Shown: positions 1-8,894, counted from the stretch's first letter. The stretch is 64,000 nt of DNA from Cyclobacterium jeungdonense (GCF_010994275.1 NZ_WMCD01000009.1:1-64000); one strand, 5' to 3'. Made by a program: numbers and translations. Notes: a model not told the origin generated them from the letters alone.

Positions 1-16
1 AACGGGTAGCTTAATT

Positions 17-355
17 TTAAGGGATGAGGTGTTTGGCAGGATCCCAAAAGACACGTTCAAAGTCTTTGATTTGATCTTGTTCGATCGTTGCCCCTTCCTT
101 TTCCAAGAGCCTTCGCATGGTGCTGCTGTCGGGGAAATGGCTTTTACCTGTTAACATCCCAAATCGGTTTACTACCCGGTGGGCAGGGATGTTTTCCTGC
201 TGGTGTGAGGCATTCATGGCCCAGCCGACCATACGGGCACTCCCTTTACTTCCCAAATAGGCTGCAATGGCACCATACGTACTGACCCTTCCTTCCGGAA
301 TCAGTTTTACCACCTGGTAGACCATGTCATAGAAGTTGACCTTATCCTGCTTCAT
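17..355 (-). CDS. Alkyltransferase-like protein (MGMT/ATL fold)
   Basis: A 112-aa protein with the DNA-binding domain of O6-alkylguanine-DNA alkyltransferases. The helix-turn-helix segment VSTYGAIAAYLG and the block around IPAHRVV are clear. In true alkyltransferases the second block reads PCHRV with the acceptor cysteine; here Ala replaces Cys, so the protein cannot accept an alkyl group and fits the alkyltransferase-like (ATL) proteins, which bind alkylated guanine and flag it for nucleotide excision repair (family knowledge). The reading frame extends upstream to a TTG, but the first ATG gives the usual ATL length and is preferred. The start lies inside the end of the MscS gene (14-bp overlap), so the two are probably co-transcribed. 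DNA-repair role is inferred from the family. Confidence 0.88.
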   Translation of the reverse strand: MKQDKVNFYDMVYQVVKLIPEGRVSTYGAIAAYLGSKGSARMVGWAMNASHQQENIPAHRVVNRFGMLTGKSHFPDSSTMRRLLEKEGATIEQDQIKDFERVFWDPAKHLIP

Positions 356-1226
356 GTTCCAAATCAATGAGGGTTTGGTTGACAAGTCTTCTGATTTTCT
401 TTTCCGCTAGTTTGGAAGGCGTGTTTAATTGGATTTGTAGTTTCAATTTAACGGTGTCCTTGCTGATATCTAGGGCCTTCAGGTTCAGGCCATTTGGTTT
501 TATTTCCTGATGGAAAGGTTTTAGAGTATGCCTTAGTTTTTCTTCGGTGCGGTCTACGTTAAGGCCAGGGCGATTGCTGATTTCAAATTCAAAGGTGAGT
601 CTCCGCACGCTTTGGCGACTGTGATTGACCACCTGAAGGGAAAGTAACAGACTATTGGGAATCAGGACCAAATCGCCATCATCGTTCATAAGTACTACAT
701 TCAGCAAGGTAATATCTTGAATTTTTCCTTTATTTTCTCCAACCTGAATGAAATCTCCCAGCGTGATCTGGTCCGAAAACATGATAATCAGCCCGTTGAA
801 CATGTTGGTGATGTAATCCTTGGATAGAATGGCAATGGCGGCAGCCACCAGGGCGATGCTCCCGAGAAATTCGATCGGTTTGATTTGGAAAAAGATCATC
901 ACAGCAAAAAGGAAAAAGATTACATTTAGCATGTTTGCAATGTGATTGATTCCCAGTACAAAATTAGAGTGCAGGGAATCGGATTTCGTTTTTCTCAGGT
1001 AAAAGCGCACTAAGAACAGTCTTCCCAGGGAAATCAGTATGTTTCCTGCCAGGAGAAAGACCAAGGCATCCATCATTGAAGAAAACCGGATCAGTAGTGG
1101 ATCCTCTTTCCAATCAAGTGTCTCCCGGAGAATCGTAAAAATAAGGTAGGCAAGAATTTTTACTACAAAAACGATCCGTTTTCTTCGTTCGTTTGCCTCC
1201 AACTTGCTTTTTCCTAATTCGACCAT
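342..1226 (-). CDS. Small mechanosensitive ion channel, MscS family
   Basis: A 294-aa integral membrane protein. The N-terminal half holds about four hydrophobic segments (for example FVVKILAYLIFTIL and IIFFLFAVMIFFQ). These are followed by the pore helix and beta domain typical of MscS: ITLGDFIQVGENKGKIQDI and then LVLIPNSLLLSLQVVNHS. It should open a non-selective pore in the inner membrane under hypo-osmotic tension (family knowledge). The gene begins with ATG, is divergent from the SDR gene across a gap of about 80 bp, and its 3' end overlaps the ATL gene. Length is at the compact end for MscS. The C-terminal alpha/beta domain looks complete. Confidence 0.9.
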   Translation of the reverse strand: MVELGKSKLEANERRKRIVFVVKILAYLIFTILRETLDWKEDPLLIRFSSMMDALVFLLAGNILISLGRLFLVRFYLRKTKSDSLHSNFVLGINHIANMLNVIFFLFAVMIFFQIKPIEFLGSIALVAAAIAILSKDYITNMFNGLIIMFSDQITLGDFIQVGENKGKIQDITLLNVVLMNDDGDLVLIPNSLLLSLQVVNHSRQSVRRLTFEFEISNRPGLNVDRTEEKLRHTLKPFHQEIKPNGLNLKALDISKDTVKLKLQIQLNTPSKLAEKKIRRLVNQTLIDLEHEAG

Positions 1227-1308
1227 GTTTCTTAAAAATAAATCTTAATTTTATGTTTTGGCTTTTGCCTCGCAAAAGTACCAGATTGTAACCAAACTAA
1301 ATAATAGC

Positions 1309-1989
1309 ATGAATAGAAATATTATCATTACGGGAAGTGCAGGGAATTTAGGACGGGCAGTAGTGAATAAATTCAAACGAGAGGGCTTTAAAGTCATCGC
1401 TGTGATCGAGCCAGACAGTGGGCATGAGGTGGAGGATGCCGATGATATGTATCAGGTAGATGTTACCAATGAGTCCGCGGTGGAAGCGTTTAGCAAAGAA
1501 TACCAGATGCAATATGGAGACCTGGAATGCGTAGCCTTGCTGGTAGGCGGTTTTGGCATGGGAGGAATTGAAACCACCACCACCAAGGATTTGGATCATA
1601 TGATTCGTCTTAATTTTTTCAGTGCCTTTAATATGGTCAAGTATTTCCTCCCCATTATGAAAAGGGCGAATAATGGCACGTTTCTTTTTGTCGGGGCCAA
1701 ACCTGCCCTGCAGCCTGACGAAGGAAAAGACGTTCTGGCGTATGCACTAAGTAAGGGTCTGGTTATCGATCTGGCTGAATTTACGGCCGATGAAACAGCA
1801 GACCTCAAAGTGAGATCGCATGTTTTCGTGCCCAGTATCATTGATACCCCACAAAATAGGAAGTCCATGCCCAAAGCAGACTTTGGTCAGTGGGTAAAGC
1901 CTTCAGAAATTGCTGAGGCCATGCATTACGCAGCTACGAATGCTTCCCTGAGAAATATGACGTTTAAATTATATGGTGGAGTTTATTAA
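1309..1989 (+). CDS. Short-chain dehydrogenase/reductase (SDR)
   Basis: A 226-aa Rossmann-fold oxidoreductase. The cofactor motif ITGSAGNLGRAVV lies at the N terminus and the catalytic pair appears as YALSKG (YxxxK). A variant NNAG-like region is seen around LLVGGFGMGG. The substrate cannot be read from the sequence. The frame is open further upstream, but the ATG directly before NRNIIITG is the natural SDR start, because the Rossmann strand begins there; the upstream extension is unrelated in character. The gene is followed after 8 nt by the DUF2807 gene, so the two may share a transcript, although no functional link is obvious. Confidence 0.88.
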   Translation: MNRNIIITGSAGNLGRAVVNKFKREGFKVIAVIEPDSGHEVEDADDMYQVDVTNESAVEAFSKEYQMQYGDLECVALLVGGFGMGGIETTTTKDLDHMIRLNFFSAFNMVKYFLPIMKRANNGTFLFVGAKPALQPDEGKDVLAYALSKGLVIDLAEFTADETADLKVRSHVFVPSIIDTPQNRKSMPKADFGQWVKPSEIAEAMHYAATNASLRNMTFKLYGGVY

Positions 1990-1997
1990 TAAATAAA

Positions 1998-2690
1998 ATG
2001 GATACGAGTATGCAACGATTTCTAGCAGTTTTTCCATTGGTTTTGGTTGGTTTCCTGGCGCAAGCGCAAACGGTATCTGAAACCAGAACCCTGAACGCCT
2101 TTGATCAGCTAGCACTGAGTAATTCTATTGAGGCAGAACTGGTACCGGGAGATGAATATGAGATTACCATCACGGCATCGGGGATAGATCCGGAAAACAT
2201 AGTAGCAGAGGTAAACAAAAGGAAGCTTACAGTGAGTGTGTCCGGAACCAATCCGAAATCCAGCTCTGTAAAAGTGGTAATTACCTATAATCAATTGGAT
2301 GATGTGGAAGTGGACACCGGAGCTAAGGCTATTATTAACGGATTATTGGAGCACAAATCTATACGTCTGCAGGTTGCGAGTAATGGCTATCTGGAAGCTG
2401 AAGTCAATGCAGAGGACCTATTTTTGAGAGCTGAGACCAACTCCAAAATGTATGTTAAGGGAAAAGCCAATAACCTGGATTACAATGCCTTTACCAATGC
2501 AGAAATCGATGGCGAAAACCTGGTGGTGAATAATGCGGAAGTGCGTACCAATACCAACGCATCGGGATCCTTTGAAGTGTTGGAATCCCTTAAAGGGACA
2601 GCCGCGACCAGAGGCCGTATTAAATACAAAGGAGATCCCAATGAAGTCGACATCAAGGAGAGTATTGGAGGAGCGATAAAAAAATGGTAA
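1998..2690 (+). CDS. Secreted head-GIN domain protein (DUF2807)
   Basis: A 230-aa exported protein. The N terminus has a hydrophobic stretch FLAVFPLVLVGFLAQAQ ending in AQA, a likely signal peptidase I site. The rest is a repetitive beta-rich domain with the recurring Asn/Ala pattern of DUF2807 (putative auto-transporter adhesin head GIN domain), typical of Bacteroidota: SNSIEAELVPGDEYEI near the start and TNASGSFEVLESLKG near the end. The likely location is periplasm or outer surface. A second in-frame ATG four codons in is an alternative start that leaves a cleaner signal peptide. Function is unknown; the adhesin name comes only from the Pfam description. Confidence 0.82.
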   Translation: MDTSMQRFLAVFPLVLVGFLAQAQTVSETRTLNAFDQLALSNSIEAELVPGDEYEITITASGIDPENIVAEVNKRKLTVSVSGTNPKSSSVKVVITYNQLDDVEVDTGAKAIINGLLEHKSIRLQVASNGYLEAEVNAEDLFLRAETNSKMYVKGKANNLDYNAFTNAEIDGENLVVNNAEVRTNTNASGSFEVLESLKGTAATRGRIKYKGDPNEVDIKESIGGAIKKW

Positions 2691-2761
2691 GGTAGCATGA
2701 ACCCCTGATTAGCAACCGGTTTTTTATATATAAGCCTGTGGGCATTTCTAGTCTAAAAAAC

Positions 2762-2792
2762 TTGTGATATATAAAATTTGTCCTTAGAATTG
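2762..2792 (+). promoter_or_regulatory. Candidate promoter of the thr leader/operon
   Basis: TTG at 2762-2764, a 20-nt spacer and TAGAATTG at 2785-2792, one mismatch from the Bacteroidota -7 consensus TAnnTTTG. It would place the transcription start about 16 nt upstream of the leader ATG. Inferred by eye only. Confidence 0.4.
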
Positions 2793-2811
2793 TGGCTTCA
2801 AACAAAAACGC

Positions 2812-2922
2812 ATGGTTTTCGCAGTAAGAAGTATTTTCAATTCCTTGACAACCGGAGCTTTTCGGTTGGCCGACTGCAGTATTTTTTTTAGCCGTACCAC
2901 TACCACCTCCATCACGGGGTAA
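2812..2922 (+). CDS. thrL: Putative thr operon leader peptide (Thr/Ile attenuator)
   Basis: A 36-codon ORF that ends in Arg-Thr-Thr-Thr-Thr-Ser-Ile-Thr-Gly followed by TAA. Five Thr codons and one Ile codon lie within the last eight residues, and two further Thr codons are adjacent in the middle (residues 13-14). It lies directly upstream of thrABC, the pathway that makes threonine and feeds isoleucine. This is the composition expected of a ribosome-mediated attenuation leader, analogous to enterobacterial thrL but not homologous in sequence. Internal TTG codons at residues 12 and 19 are alternative starts. Translation is not proved, but the chance of such a Thr-rich C terminus at this exact place is low. 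Confidence 0.72.
   Translation: MVFAVRSIFNSLTTGAFRLADCSIFFSRTTTTSITG
2849..2868 (+). promoter_or_regulatory. Hairpin in the middle of the thr leader ORF
   Basis: Perfect 6-bp inverted repeat CAACCG / CGGTTG with an 8-nt loop, inside the leader ORF. A run of eight T follows about 12 nt later (2882-2889). It could be a pause hairpin or part of alternative folding in the leader. Confidence 0.4.
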
Positions 2923-2929
2923 TCCCGTG
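2913..2929 (+). promoter_or_regulatory. Hairpin over the leader stop codon
   Basis: Perfect inverted repeat CACGGG / CCCGTG with a 5-nt loop containing the leader stop codon. A ribosome stalled on the preceding Thr codons would cover or release this stem, as expected of an attenuation switch. No classical GC-stem-plus-U-run terminator is visible between here and thrA; only a weak AAAAGG/CCTTTT stem at 2957-2978. Confidence 0.45.
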
Positions 2930-3007
2930 TACAGATCCATAGTGTCCTAATCCCAAAAAAGGTCTTCCACAGCCTTTTCTCTTACATTTTAACCGAAATA
3001 AGTAGCA

Positions 3008-5455
3008 ATGAAAATAATTAAATTCGGAGGTTCGTCAATCGCTGATCTGGATAGCATACAGAACGTGCTATCCATCATAAAAAAGGCATCCCAAAAGGAA
3101 GAGTTGGCAGTTGTTTTTTCTGCTTTTGGAGGGGTAACGGAAAATCTATTGACCTGTGCACACCTCGCCAGACAAAATGATCCCGATTACCAGCCCTTGC
3201 TGCGTGGTATGGAAAAAAGACACCTGCAACTGGTCAAACAATTGATTCCTGTGCAGAAGCAGTCCAGCGTTTTGACTTACGTAAAAGTTCGGTTCAACGA
3301 ACTGGAAGATTTGTATCATGGCATTTTTCTGATCAAAGAATTTTCGCCCCGAACGTCGGATTATGTAGTAAGCTTTGGTGAGCGGATTTCGGCCTTTATT
3401 TTAGCAGAGGCATTAAAAGAAATTGATCTGGATACCCATTTTGTGGATGCCAGGGATTTGATCCGAACCAATGACCGGTTTGGAAATGCCAAAGTAATTT
3501 TCCCGACGACCAACCAATTGATATACGATTTTTATTCCAAAAATAAGGGTTTGCTGGTAATTACCGGCTTTGTCGCTTCTACTAATAAGGGAGAAACCAC
3601 CACTCTGGGAAGGAGTGGATCGGATTATACTGCCGCCATCTTTGCCGCAGCCCTAAAGGCGGATAGCCTTGAAATTTGGACCGATGTGACAGGGGTCATG
3701 ACCGCCGACCCGAAATTGGTATATTCGGCCATCACCATACCTCAGCTCAGTTACAGCGAGGCGATGGAGCTTTCTCATTTTGGCGCCAAGGTAGTCTTCC
3801 CGGCTACCATGCAACCGGCCATGAAGCGAAAGGTGCCCATTTACATTAAAAACACCTTTCACCCGGAAGAAGAAGGAACGCTTATTTGCGAAACCTCTGA
3901 AACCACCAAATTGATCAAAGGGATCTCTTCTTTAAGTCACATCTCTTTACTAAATGTACAAGGCTCTGGACTTGTGGAAGTCGTGGGAGTTAGTAGCAGG
4001 GTATTTGGAACCCTGGCTCATGCGCAAGTAAATGTGGTGCTGATAAGTCAGGCCTCCTCCGAACACAGTATCTGCATCGCCATTAAAAGCGATGATGCCG
4101 ACATGGCCAGAGAGGTGCTGGAAAAAGAATTTCAGTACGAAATCCTTGCCGGGGAGATGGATAAAGTTCAAATTATGCCCAATATGGCTGTAATAGCCGT
4201 AGTAGGAGAAAACATGAAGCATCACCCGGGGGCCAGCGGAAGGTTATTTCAGGCTCTTGGAAGAAATAATATCAACGTTTCGGCGATCGCCCAGGGAAGT
4301 TCGGAACTGAATATTTCGGCCGTTATCAAACAATCCGATCTTCAAAAAGGACTCAACGCCCTTCACGAAGCATTCTTTTTGTCGGACAATAAGGTATTGC
4401 ACGTGTTTCTGATAGGAGTGGGATTGATAGGGAAAACGCTTATTAAAATGATTCATAACCAACTGGCCAAATTGCAGGAAGATAACATGTTGGATATCAA
4501 AATTCACGGTTTGGCCAATTCCCGTTTTATGGCTTTCGATGAAGATGGTTTTGACCTTTCTACCCTGCCCGTCCCTTCGGAAAAAGATTTACCCATGAAC
4601 CTTCAGGTTTTCCTGAATACCATGAACAGCATGAATTTTTCCAATTCTGTTTTGGTGGATTGCACTGCCAGCCAGGAAGTAGCAGATACTTATCAGCGGG
4701 TGCTGGAATCGAAAGTGGCCATCGTGACCCCTAATAAAAAAGCCAATTCCGGTACCCTGGAAAAATATAAATCCCTGAAAAAACTTTCCGATCAGCGAAA
4801 CATCAAGTTCTTTTACGAAACCAACGTGGCGGCCGGGCTTCCGGTTATCAATACCCTGCATGACCTGATTCTAAGTGGAGACAAGGTGATCCGAATTGAA
4901 GGCGTGCTGAGTGGATCAATGAATTACATTTTTAGTGAGCTTAGTAAAGGCACTCCGTTTAGTAAGGTGGTAGCACAAGCGAAAGAAAAGGGGTATACCG
5001 AACCGGATCCCAGAGATGATTTGAGTGGAATGGACGTAGCCCGAAAGATTCTTATTTTGGGTAGGGAAGCCGAGCAAGAGTTGCATTTTGATGATGTCTC
5101 GGTACAAAGTATGGTTCCGGATGATTGTGCGAACATCGAATCGGTGGAAGCCTTTTTGAAAAAATTAGAGGAGCACGACGCCCACTTCAAACAACTTTTA
5201 GACGAAGCAGATCAGAAGAAGGAAAAACTCCGGTTCATGGCCGTACTTGAAAATGGAAAAGCGACCGTGGGGTTGAAGTCAGTAGATAGCAATCACCCTT
5301 TTTATTCCCTGGTAGGAAGTGATAACATGATCCTCTTTACCACGGAGAGGTACCATGAGTTTCCGATGATCATCAGAGGGCCCGGAGCCGGAGCTGATGT
5401 AACGGCAGCCGGTGTATTTGCAGACATCATCAGGTTAGGAAATTATTCGAGATAA
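3008..5455 (+). CDS. thrA: Bifunctional aspartate kinase / homoserine dehydrogenase I
   Basis: An 815-aa fusion enzyme of the usual ThrA length. The aspartate kinase domain starts with KFGGSS and contains TLGRSGSDYTAA, followed by two ACT-like regulatory segments (around LLNVQGSGLVEVVGV and MAVIAVVGENM). The homoserine dehydrogenase domain begins near residue 465 with VFLIGVGLIGKTLI and contains VTPNKKANSG and GVLSGSMNYIF. It catalyses the first and third steps from aspartate to threonine; the intermediate semialdehyde dehydrogenase is encoded elsewhere. The ACT pair suggests feedback inhibition by threonine. The gene is first in thrABC and is preceded by the putative leader peptide. Confidence 0.98.
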   Translation: MKIIKFGGSSIADLDSIQNVLSIIKKASQKEELAVVFSAFGGVTENLLTCAHLARQNDPDYQPLLRGMEKRHLQLVKQLIPVQKQSSVLTYVKVRFNELEDLYHGIFLIKEFSPRTSDYVVSFGERISAFILAEALKEIDLDTHFVDARDLIRTNDRFGNAKVIFPTTNQLIYDFYSKNKGLLVITGFVASTNKGETTTLGRSGSDYTAAIFAAALKADSLEIWTDVTGVMTADPKLVYSAITIPQLSYSEAMELSHFGAKVVFPATMQPAMKRKVPIYIKNTFHPEEEGTLICETSETTKLIKGISSLSHISLLNVQGSGLVEVVGVSSRVFGTLAHAQVNVVLISQASSEHSICIAIKSDDADMAREVLEKEFQYEILAGEMDKVQIMPNMAVIAVVGENMKHHPGASGRLFQALGRNNINVSAIAQGSSELNISAVIKQSDLQKGLNALHEAFFLSDNKVLHVFLIGVGLIGKTLIKMIHNQLAKLQEDNMLDIKIHGLANSRFMAFDEDGFDLSTLPVPSEKDLPMNLQVFLNTMNSMNFSNSVLVDCTASQEVADTYQRVLESKVAIVTPNKKANSGTLEKYKSLKKLSDQRNIKFFYETNVAAGLPVINTLHDLILSGDKVIRIEGVLSGSMNYIFSELSKGTPFSKVVAQAKEKGYTEPDPRDDLSGMDVARKILILGREAEQELHFDDVSVQSMVPDDCANIESVEAFLKKLEEHDAHFKQLLDEADQKKEKLRFMAVLENGKATVGLKSVDSNHPFYSLVGSDNMILFTTERYHEFPMIIRGPGAGADVTAAGVFADIIRLGNYSR

Positions 5456-5456
5456 T

Positions 5457-6401
5457 ATGGAAAGGCAAAAAGTCACTGCATTTGCACCGGCTACGGTAGC
5501 CAACGTTTCTTGCGGGTTTGATATACTGGGGTTTGCCATTGAAGACCTTGGGGATAAAGTCAGCGTGTACCTATCGAATACCCCTGGTATTCGGGTGATT
5601 AAAATTGAGGGTGACAAGGGAAAGCTTCCCTATGAAGCCGAAAAAAACACCTGCTCGGTAGCTATTCGTGCCATGTTAGATGCGCTTGATTTTAAGGGCG
5701 GGGTGGAAATCGAGCTTTTCAAAGGCTTGCCTCTGGGAAGCGGAATGGGTTCAAGTGCAGCCAGTGCGGTTGCCGCTTTGGTGGCGACCAACACCTTGCT
5801 TGGCAACCCCTTTGAGAAAAAAGACTTATTACCCTTTGCCATCGAATCAGAACGGATTGCCTGCGGGGCAGGGCATGCAGATAATGTGTCTCCGGCCTTG
5901 TTGGGAGGGTTTGTACTGATACGGGAATACCATCCCCTGGACGTCATTCCCCTTCACGTACCCAGAGGCTTGTATTGCACGTTGGTCCACCCACACCTGG
6001 TGTTAAATACCTCCGATTCCAGAAGCGTGCTGAGAAGAAATGTATCTCTTCAGGATGCAACTACGCAGTCCGGAAATATTGCGGGATTGGTAGCCGGACT
6101 TTTTCAGGAAGACATGGCGCTTATCAGTCGCTCCCTGAATGATGTAATAGCCGAACCTTCCCGATCGGTGTTGATTCCAGGCTATGATGAAGTAAAGGAA
6201 GGGATCAAGCCTGCAGGTGCCTTAGGTTGTGGTATTTCCGGATCCGGACCCACCATCTTCATTTTGTCTCCTTCCGAGGAAATTGCCTGGGAAGTTAGCC
6301 GTATGGCACAGCGCGTCTTTGACGCCATGCAACTTCCTATTGATTTGTATGTTTCGGCCATTAACACCAGAGGAGCTTATATTATTGACGAGGAAATTTG
6401 A
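5457..6401 (+). CDS. thrB: Homoserine kinase
   Basis: A 314-aa GHMP-family kinase that phosphorylates L-homoserine with ATP. The glycine/serine-rich ATP loop LPLGSGMGSSAASA is at residues 91-104 and the C-terminal GHMP motif ALGCGISGSGPTIF is intact. The N terminus, VTAFAPATVANVSCGFDILG, is characteristic of ThrB. Only one base separates it from the thrA stop codon, so translation is likely coupled. It is the middle gene of thrABC and is cytoplasmic. Length is normal for the family. Confidence 0.97.
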   Translation: MERQKVTAFAPATVANVSCGFDILGFAIEDLGDKVSVYLSNTPGIRVIKIEGDKGKLPYEAEKNTCSVAIRAMLDALDFKGGVEIELFKGLPLGSGMGSSAASAVAALVATNTLLGNPFEKKDLLPFAIESERIACGAGHADNVSPALLGGFVLIREYHPLDVIPLHVPRGLYCTLVHPHLVLNTSDSRSVLRRNVSLQDATTQSGNIAGLVAGLFQEDMALISRSLNDVIAEPSRSVLIPGYDEVKEGIKPAGALGCGISGSGPTIFILSPSEEIAWEVSRMAQRVFDAMQLPIDLYVSAINTRGAYIIDEEI

Positions 6402-6428
6402 TCCATATTACCCACAGGTAGCTTTACC

Positions 6429-7724
6429 ATGAACTATTTTAGCACCAACAATTCCAATCATAAAGTATCCTTAAAAGAGGCCGTAATCAAAGGCCTGGCA
6501 CCTGACCAGGGGCTGTATATGCCCGAAAAAGTACCGGTGTTGCCCGAACGTTTTTTTAAGCAATTATCCAGGATTTCGTTCCGGGAAATGGGCTACGAAA
6601 TCATTGAGGCACTTTTCTCCGATGACCTGAGCCCGTCCCAGATCAAAGAGTTGGTAGACCATACGCTGGTATTTGATGCACCTTTGGTAAAGGTGGAAGA
6701 AGGAATTTACAGTTTGGAATTGTTTCACGGACCCACCCTTGCCTTTAAAGACTTTGGCGCCCGGTTTTGCTCCAAGCTGATGAGCATGCTTCAGGACAAA
6801 CGGGAAATAAAGGTGCTGGTCGCTACCTCGGGAGATACCGGCAGTGCGGTAGCTAACGGCTTTTTTGGCGTGGAGGGAGTGGAAGTGGTCATCCTTTACC
6901 CCTCTGGCAAAGTAAGCGAACTTCAGGAAAAACAGTTTACCACGCTTGGCGGAAACGTTCGAGCCATAGAAGTGGACGGCGTGTTCGATGATTGTCAGCA
7001 AATGGTAAAAAGGGCATTTCTGGATCCGGAACTGAACGGTAAGATGCTGCTCACATCTGCTAATTCCATTAATATCGCCCGGTGGATTCCACAGTGCCTA
7101 TATTATTTCTATGCCTGGTCCCGTTTGCCTCAGAATAATCATAAAACGGTTTTTGCGGTGCCCAGCGGTAATTTTGGCAATCTCGCTGCAGGGATACTGG
7201 CAGAGAGAATGGGGCTACCTATTGACTATTTTGTAGCCGCTACGAATATCAATAAAGTGGTGCCGGATTACCTGAATGGAACGGCCTTTTCTGCAAAGCC
7301 TTCCCTACAGACCATCAGTAATAGCATGGATGTCGGCAACCCCAGCAATTTTTACCGCTTACTTGCTTTGTTTGGAAATGATGAATCCTTACTCAAGGAA
7401 CGGGTAAAAGGCTTTTTTTATACCGACGATATGACGCGGGAGGCCATGCGAAAGGTCCGTGCGCAAACCGACTACATTATGGATCCCCATGGAGCCATTG
7501 CCTACCTGGGGTTGAAAGATTTCATGCAAGCTGCTCCGGACCGCTTTCAGGGTGTTTTCCTGGAGACAGCCCATCCCGGAAAATTCCGAAACGTGGTGGA
7601 AGAAACGTTGAATATCCAATTACCCCTGCCGGAACGCCTACAAGCCTTTATGAAGCAGGAAAAGCAAGCGGATAAAATGGCCAACGACTACGCGGAATTC
7701 AAACGATTTTTGCTTGAAAATTAG
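6429..7724 (+). CDS. thrC: Threonine synthase
   Basis: A 431-aa PLP-dependent fold-type II enzyme that converts O-phosphohomoserine to threonine and phosphate. The PLP lysine is K107 in HGPTLAFKDFGARF, and the phosphate/PLP-binding segment is VATSGDTGSAVANGF. The SGNFGNLAAG segment is also present. Length and order match the bacterial ThrC family of about 430 aa. It is the last gene of thrABC, 27 nt after thrB. No strong terminator hairpin was seen between it and the next gene. Confidence 0.97.
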   Translation: MNYFSTNNSNHKVSLKEAVIKGLAPDQGLYMPEKVPVLPERFFKQLSRISFREMGYEIIEALFSDDLSPSQIKELVDHTLVFDAPLVKVEEGIYSLELFHGPTLAFKDFGARFCSKLMSMLQDKREIKVLVATSGDTGSAVANGFFGVEGVEVVILYPSGKVSELQEKQFTTLGGNVRAIEVDGVFDDCQQMVKRAFLDPELNGKMLLTSANSINIARWIPQCLYYFYAWSRLPQNNHKTVFAVPSGNFGNLAAGILAERMGLPIDYFVAATNINKVVPDYLNGTAFSAKPSLQTISNSMDVGNPSNFYRLLALFGNDESLLKERVKGFFYTDDMTREAMRKVRAQTDYIMDPHGAIAYLGLKDFMQAAPDRFQGVFLETAHPGKFRNVVEETLNIQLPLPERLQAFMKQEKQADKMANDYAEFKRFLLEN

Positions 7725-7869
7725 ATTTACAAAATCCGTTCTTCAAAACTATCCAAAGCAGGGAAGCATTTCGGGCAACCAGGCTAAAAAACGGTTGGGG
7801 TGATTCTAAGAAAAGTTCTATCCTAAAGGGAGATAAAAAAGCCTCGCCATTTATCGCTTACAAACCCGG

Positions 7870-7877
7870 TAATTTTG
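7870..7877 (+). promoter_or_regulatory. Candidate -7 promoter element before the kelch gene
   Basis: TAATTTTG matches the Bacteroidota -7 consensus TAnnTTTG exactly and lies about 40 nt before the chosen start. No good TTTG was seen at the expected -33 position. Confidence 0.35.
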
Positions 7878-7919
7878 TACTTTCACATGTATAAATACAA
7901 CAAACCAAACCAACCAACT

Positions 7920-8894
7920 ATGAAGTGGATTCAAACAATCGCTTTTCAGGGCCTAATGCTGGTCTTTTTGCTTCCAGCAAATGCGCAAAACTGGGAGACC
8001 CTTGAACCTGAAACAACCTGTACTGCCAGGCACGAATGTGCCGGTGCAGCCATTGGAGGCAAATTATACCTGATGGGGGGAAGAGGGGACAAACCGGTGG
8101 AGGAATTTGATCCGTCTACCGGCCAATGGCAAACAAAAGGTTTTGCTCCCTTTGAAATGCATCACTTTCAGGCGGTACCTTATCAGGAAAAAATTTACGT
8201 CATGGGCGCCTTTACCGGGGGATACCCCCACGAAACACCGGTAAGTCACGTCTACATTTACGATCCCCAGGCCGATACCTGGACCAAAAGTCATGAAATC
8301 CCGGAAGACCGCAGAAGGGGTGCAGCCGGAGTAGTAGTGTACCGTGACAAGTTTTACTTGCTTGGTGGAGCGCAAGATGGTCATTGGGCTGAAAACAGAG
8401 ATTATTTAGACGAATACGACCCAAAGACGGGTGAGTGGAAAACACTTCCGTCAATGCCTCGGCTTAGGGACCATTTTCAGGCGGTAGTAGTGGATGACCT
8501 GTTGTATGCAGTTGGTGGAAGAAGGTCCTTTGCTAAGGAGGGACACGGGTTTGAGCTGACCTATGAAGAGGTAGATGTATACGATTTTGACAACGGGAAA
8601 TGGACGACCCTGGAAGATAATCCGCTACCGACCGAGCGTGCCGGCAGTTCGACGATTGCCTATAAAGAAGGTTTTTTGGTGATTGGAGGCGAAAGCGATG
8701 CTCAGGTAAAAGCCCACGATGAAGTCGAATATTTTCACCCGACAAAGGGTTGGACTCTTTTGAACCGACTGGAAAGAGGAAGACATGGGTTTCCCGTTGT
8801 GGATATTGAGGGAGATCTTTACTTGGCAGCCGGCTGTGGAAACCGGGGAGGCAATCCGGAATTAAATAGCCTGGAGGTAATGGTGGTAGATTGA
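7920..8894 (+). CDS. Secreted kelch-repeat protein
   Basis: A 324-aa protein beginning with the signal peptide MKWIQTIAFQGLMLVFLLPA and a probable cleavage after NAQ. The body consists of about six kelch motifs: repeated Gly-Gly doublets (LYLMGGRGDKPVEEF, FYLLGGAQDG, LYAVGGRRS, FLVIGGESDAQ) each followed by a Tyr/Asp-containing strand and a Trp such as TGQWQTKG. It should fold as a beta-propeller. Kelch propellers bind ligands or carry galactose-oxidase-like activity, but no copper-site residues are evident. The upstream in-frame TTG is rejected because it would place the signal peptide internally and overlaps the promoter-like element. Confidence 0.88.
   Translation: MKWIQTIAFQGLMLVFLLPANAQNWETLEPETTCTARHECAGAAIGGKLYLMGGRGDKPVEEFDPSTGQWQTKGFAPFEMHHFQAVPYQEKIYVMGAFTGGYPHETPVSHVYIYDPQADTWTKSHEIPEDRRRGAAGVVVYRDKFYLLGGAQDGHWAENRDYLDEYDPKTGEWKTLPSMPRLRDHFQAVVVDDLLYAVGGRRSFAKEGHGFELTYEEVDVYDFDNGKWTTLEDNPLPTERAGSSTIAYKEGFLVIGGESDAQVKAHDEVEYFHPTKGWTLLNRLERGRHGFPVVDIEGDLYLAAGCGNRGGNPELNSLEVMVVD

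Noticed and set aside
2653..2940. 95-codon minus-strand ORF covering the thr leader
   Set aside because: It runs across the leader hairpins and the end of the DUF2807 gene, with no protein-family character; the plus-strand leader explains the Thr codon pattern better.
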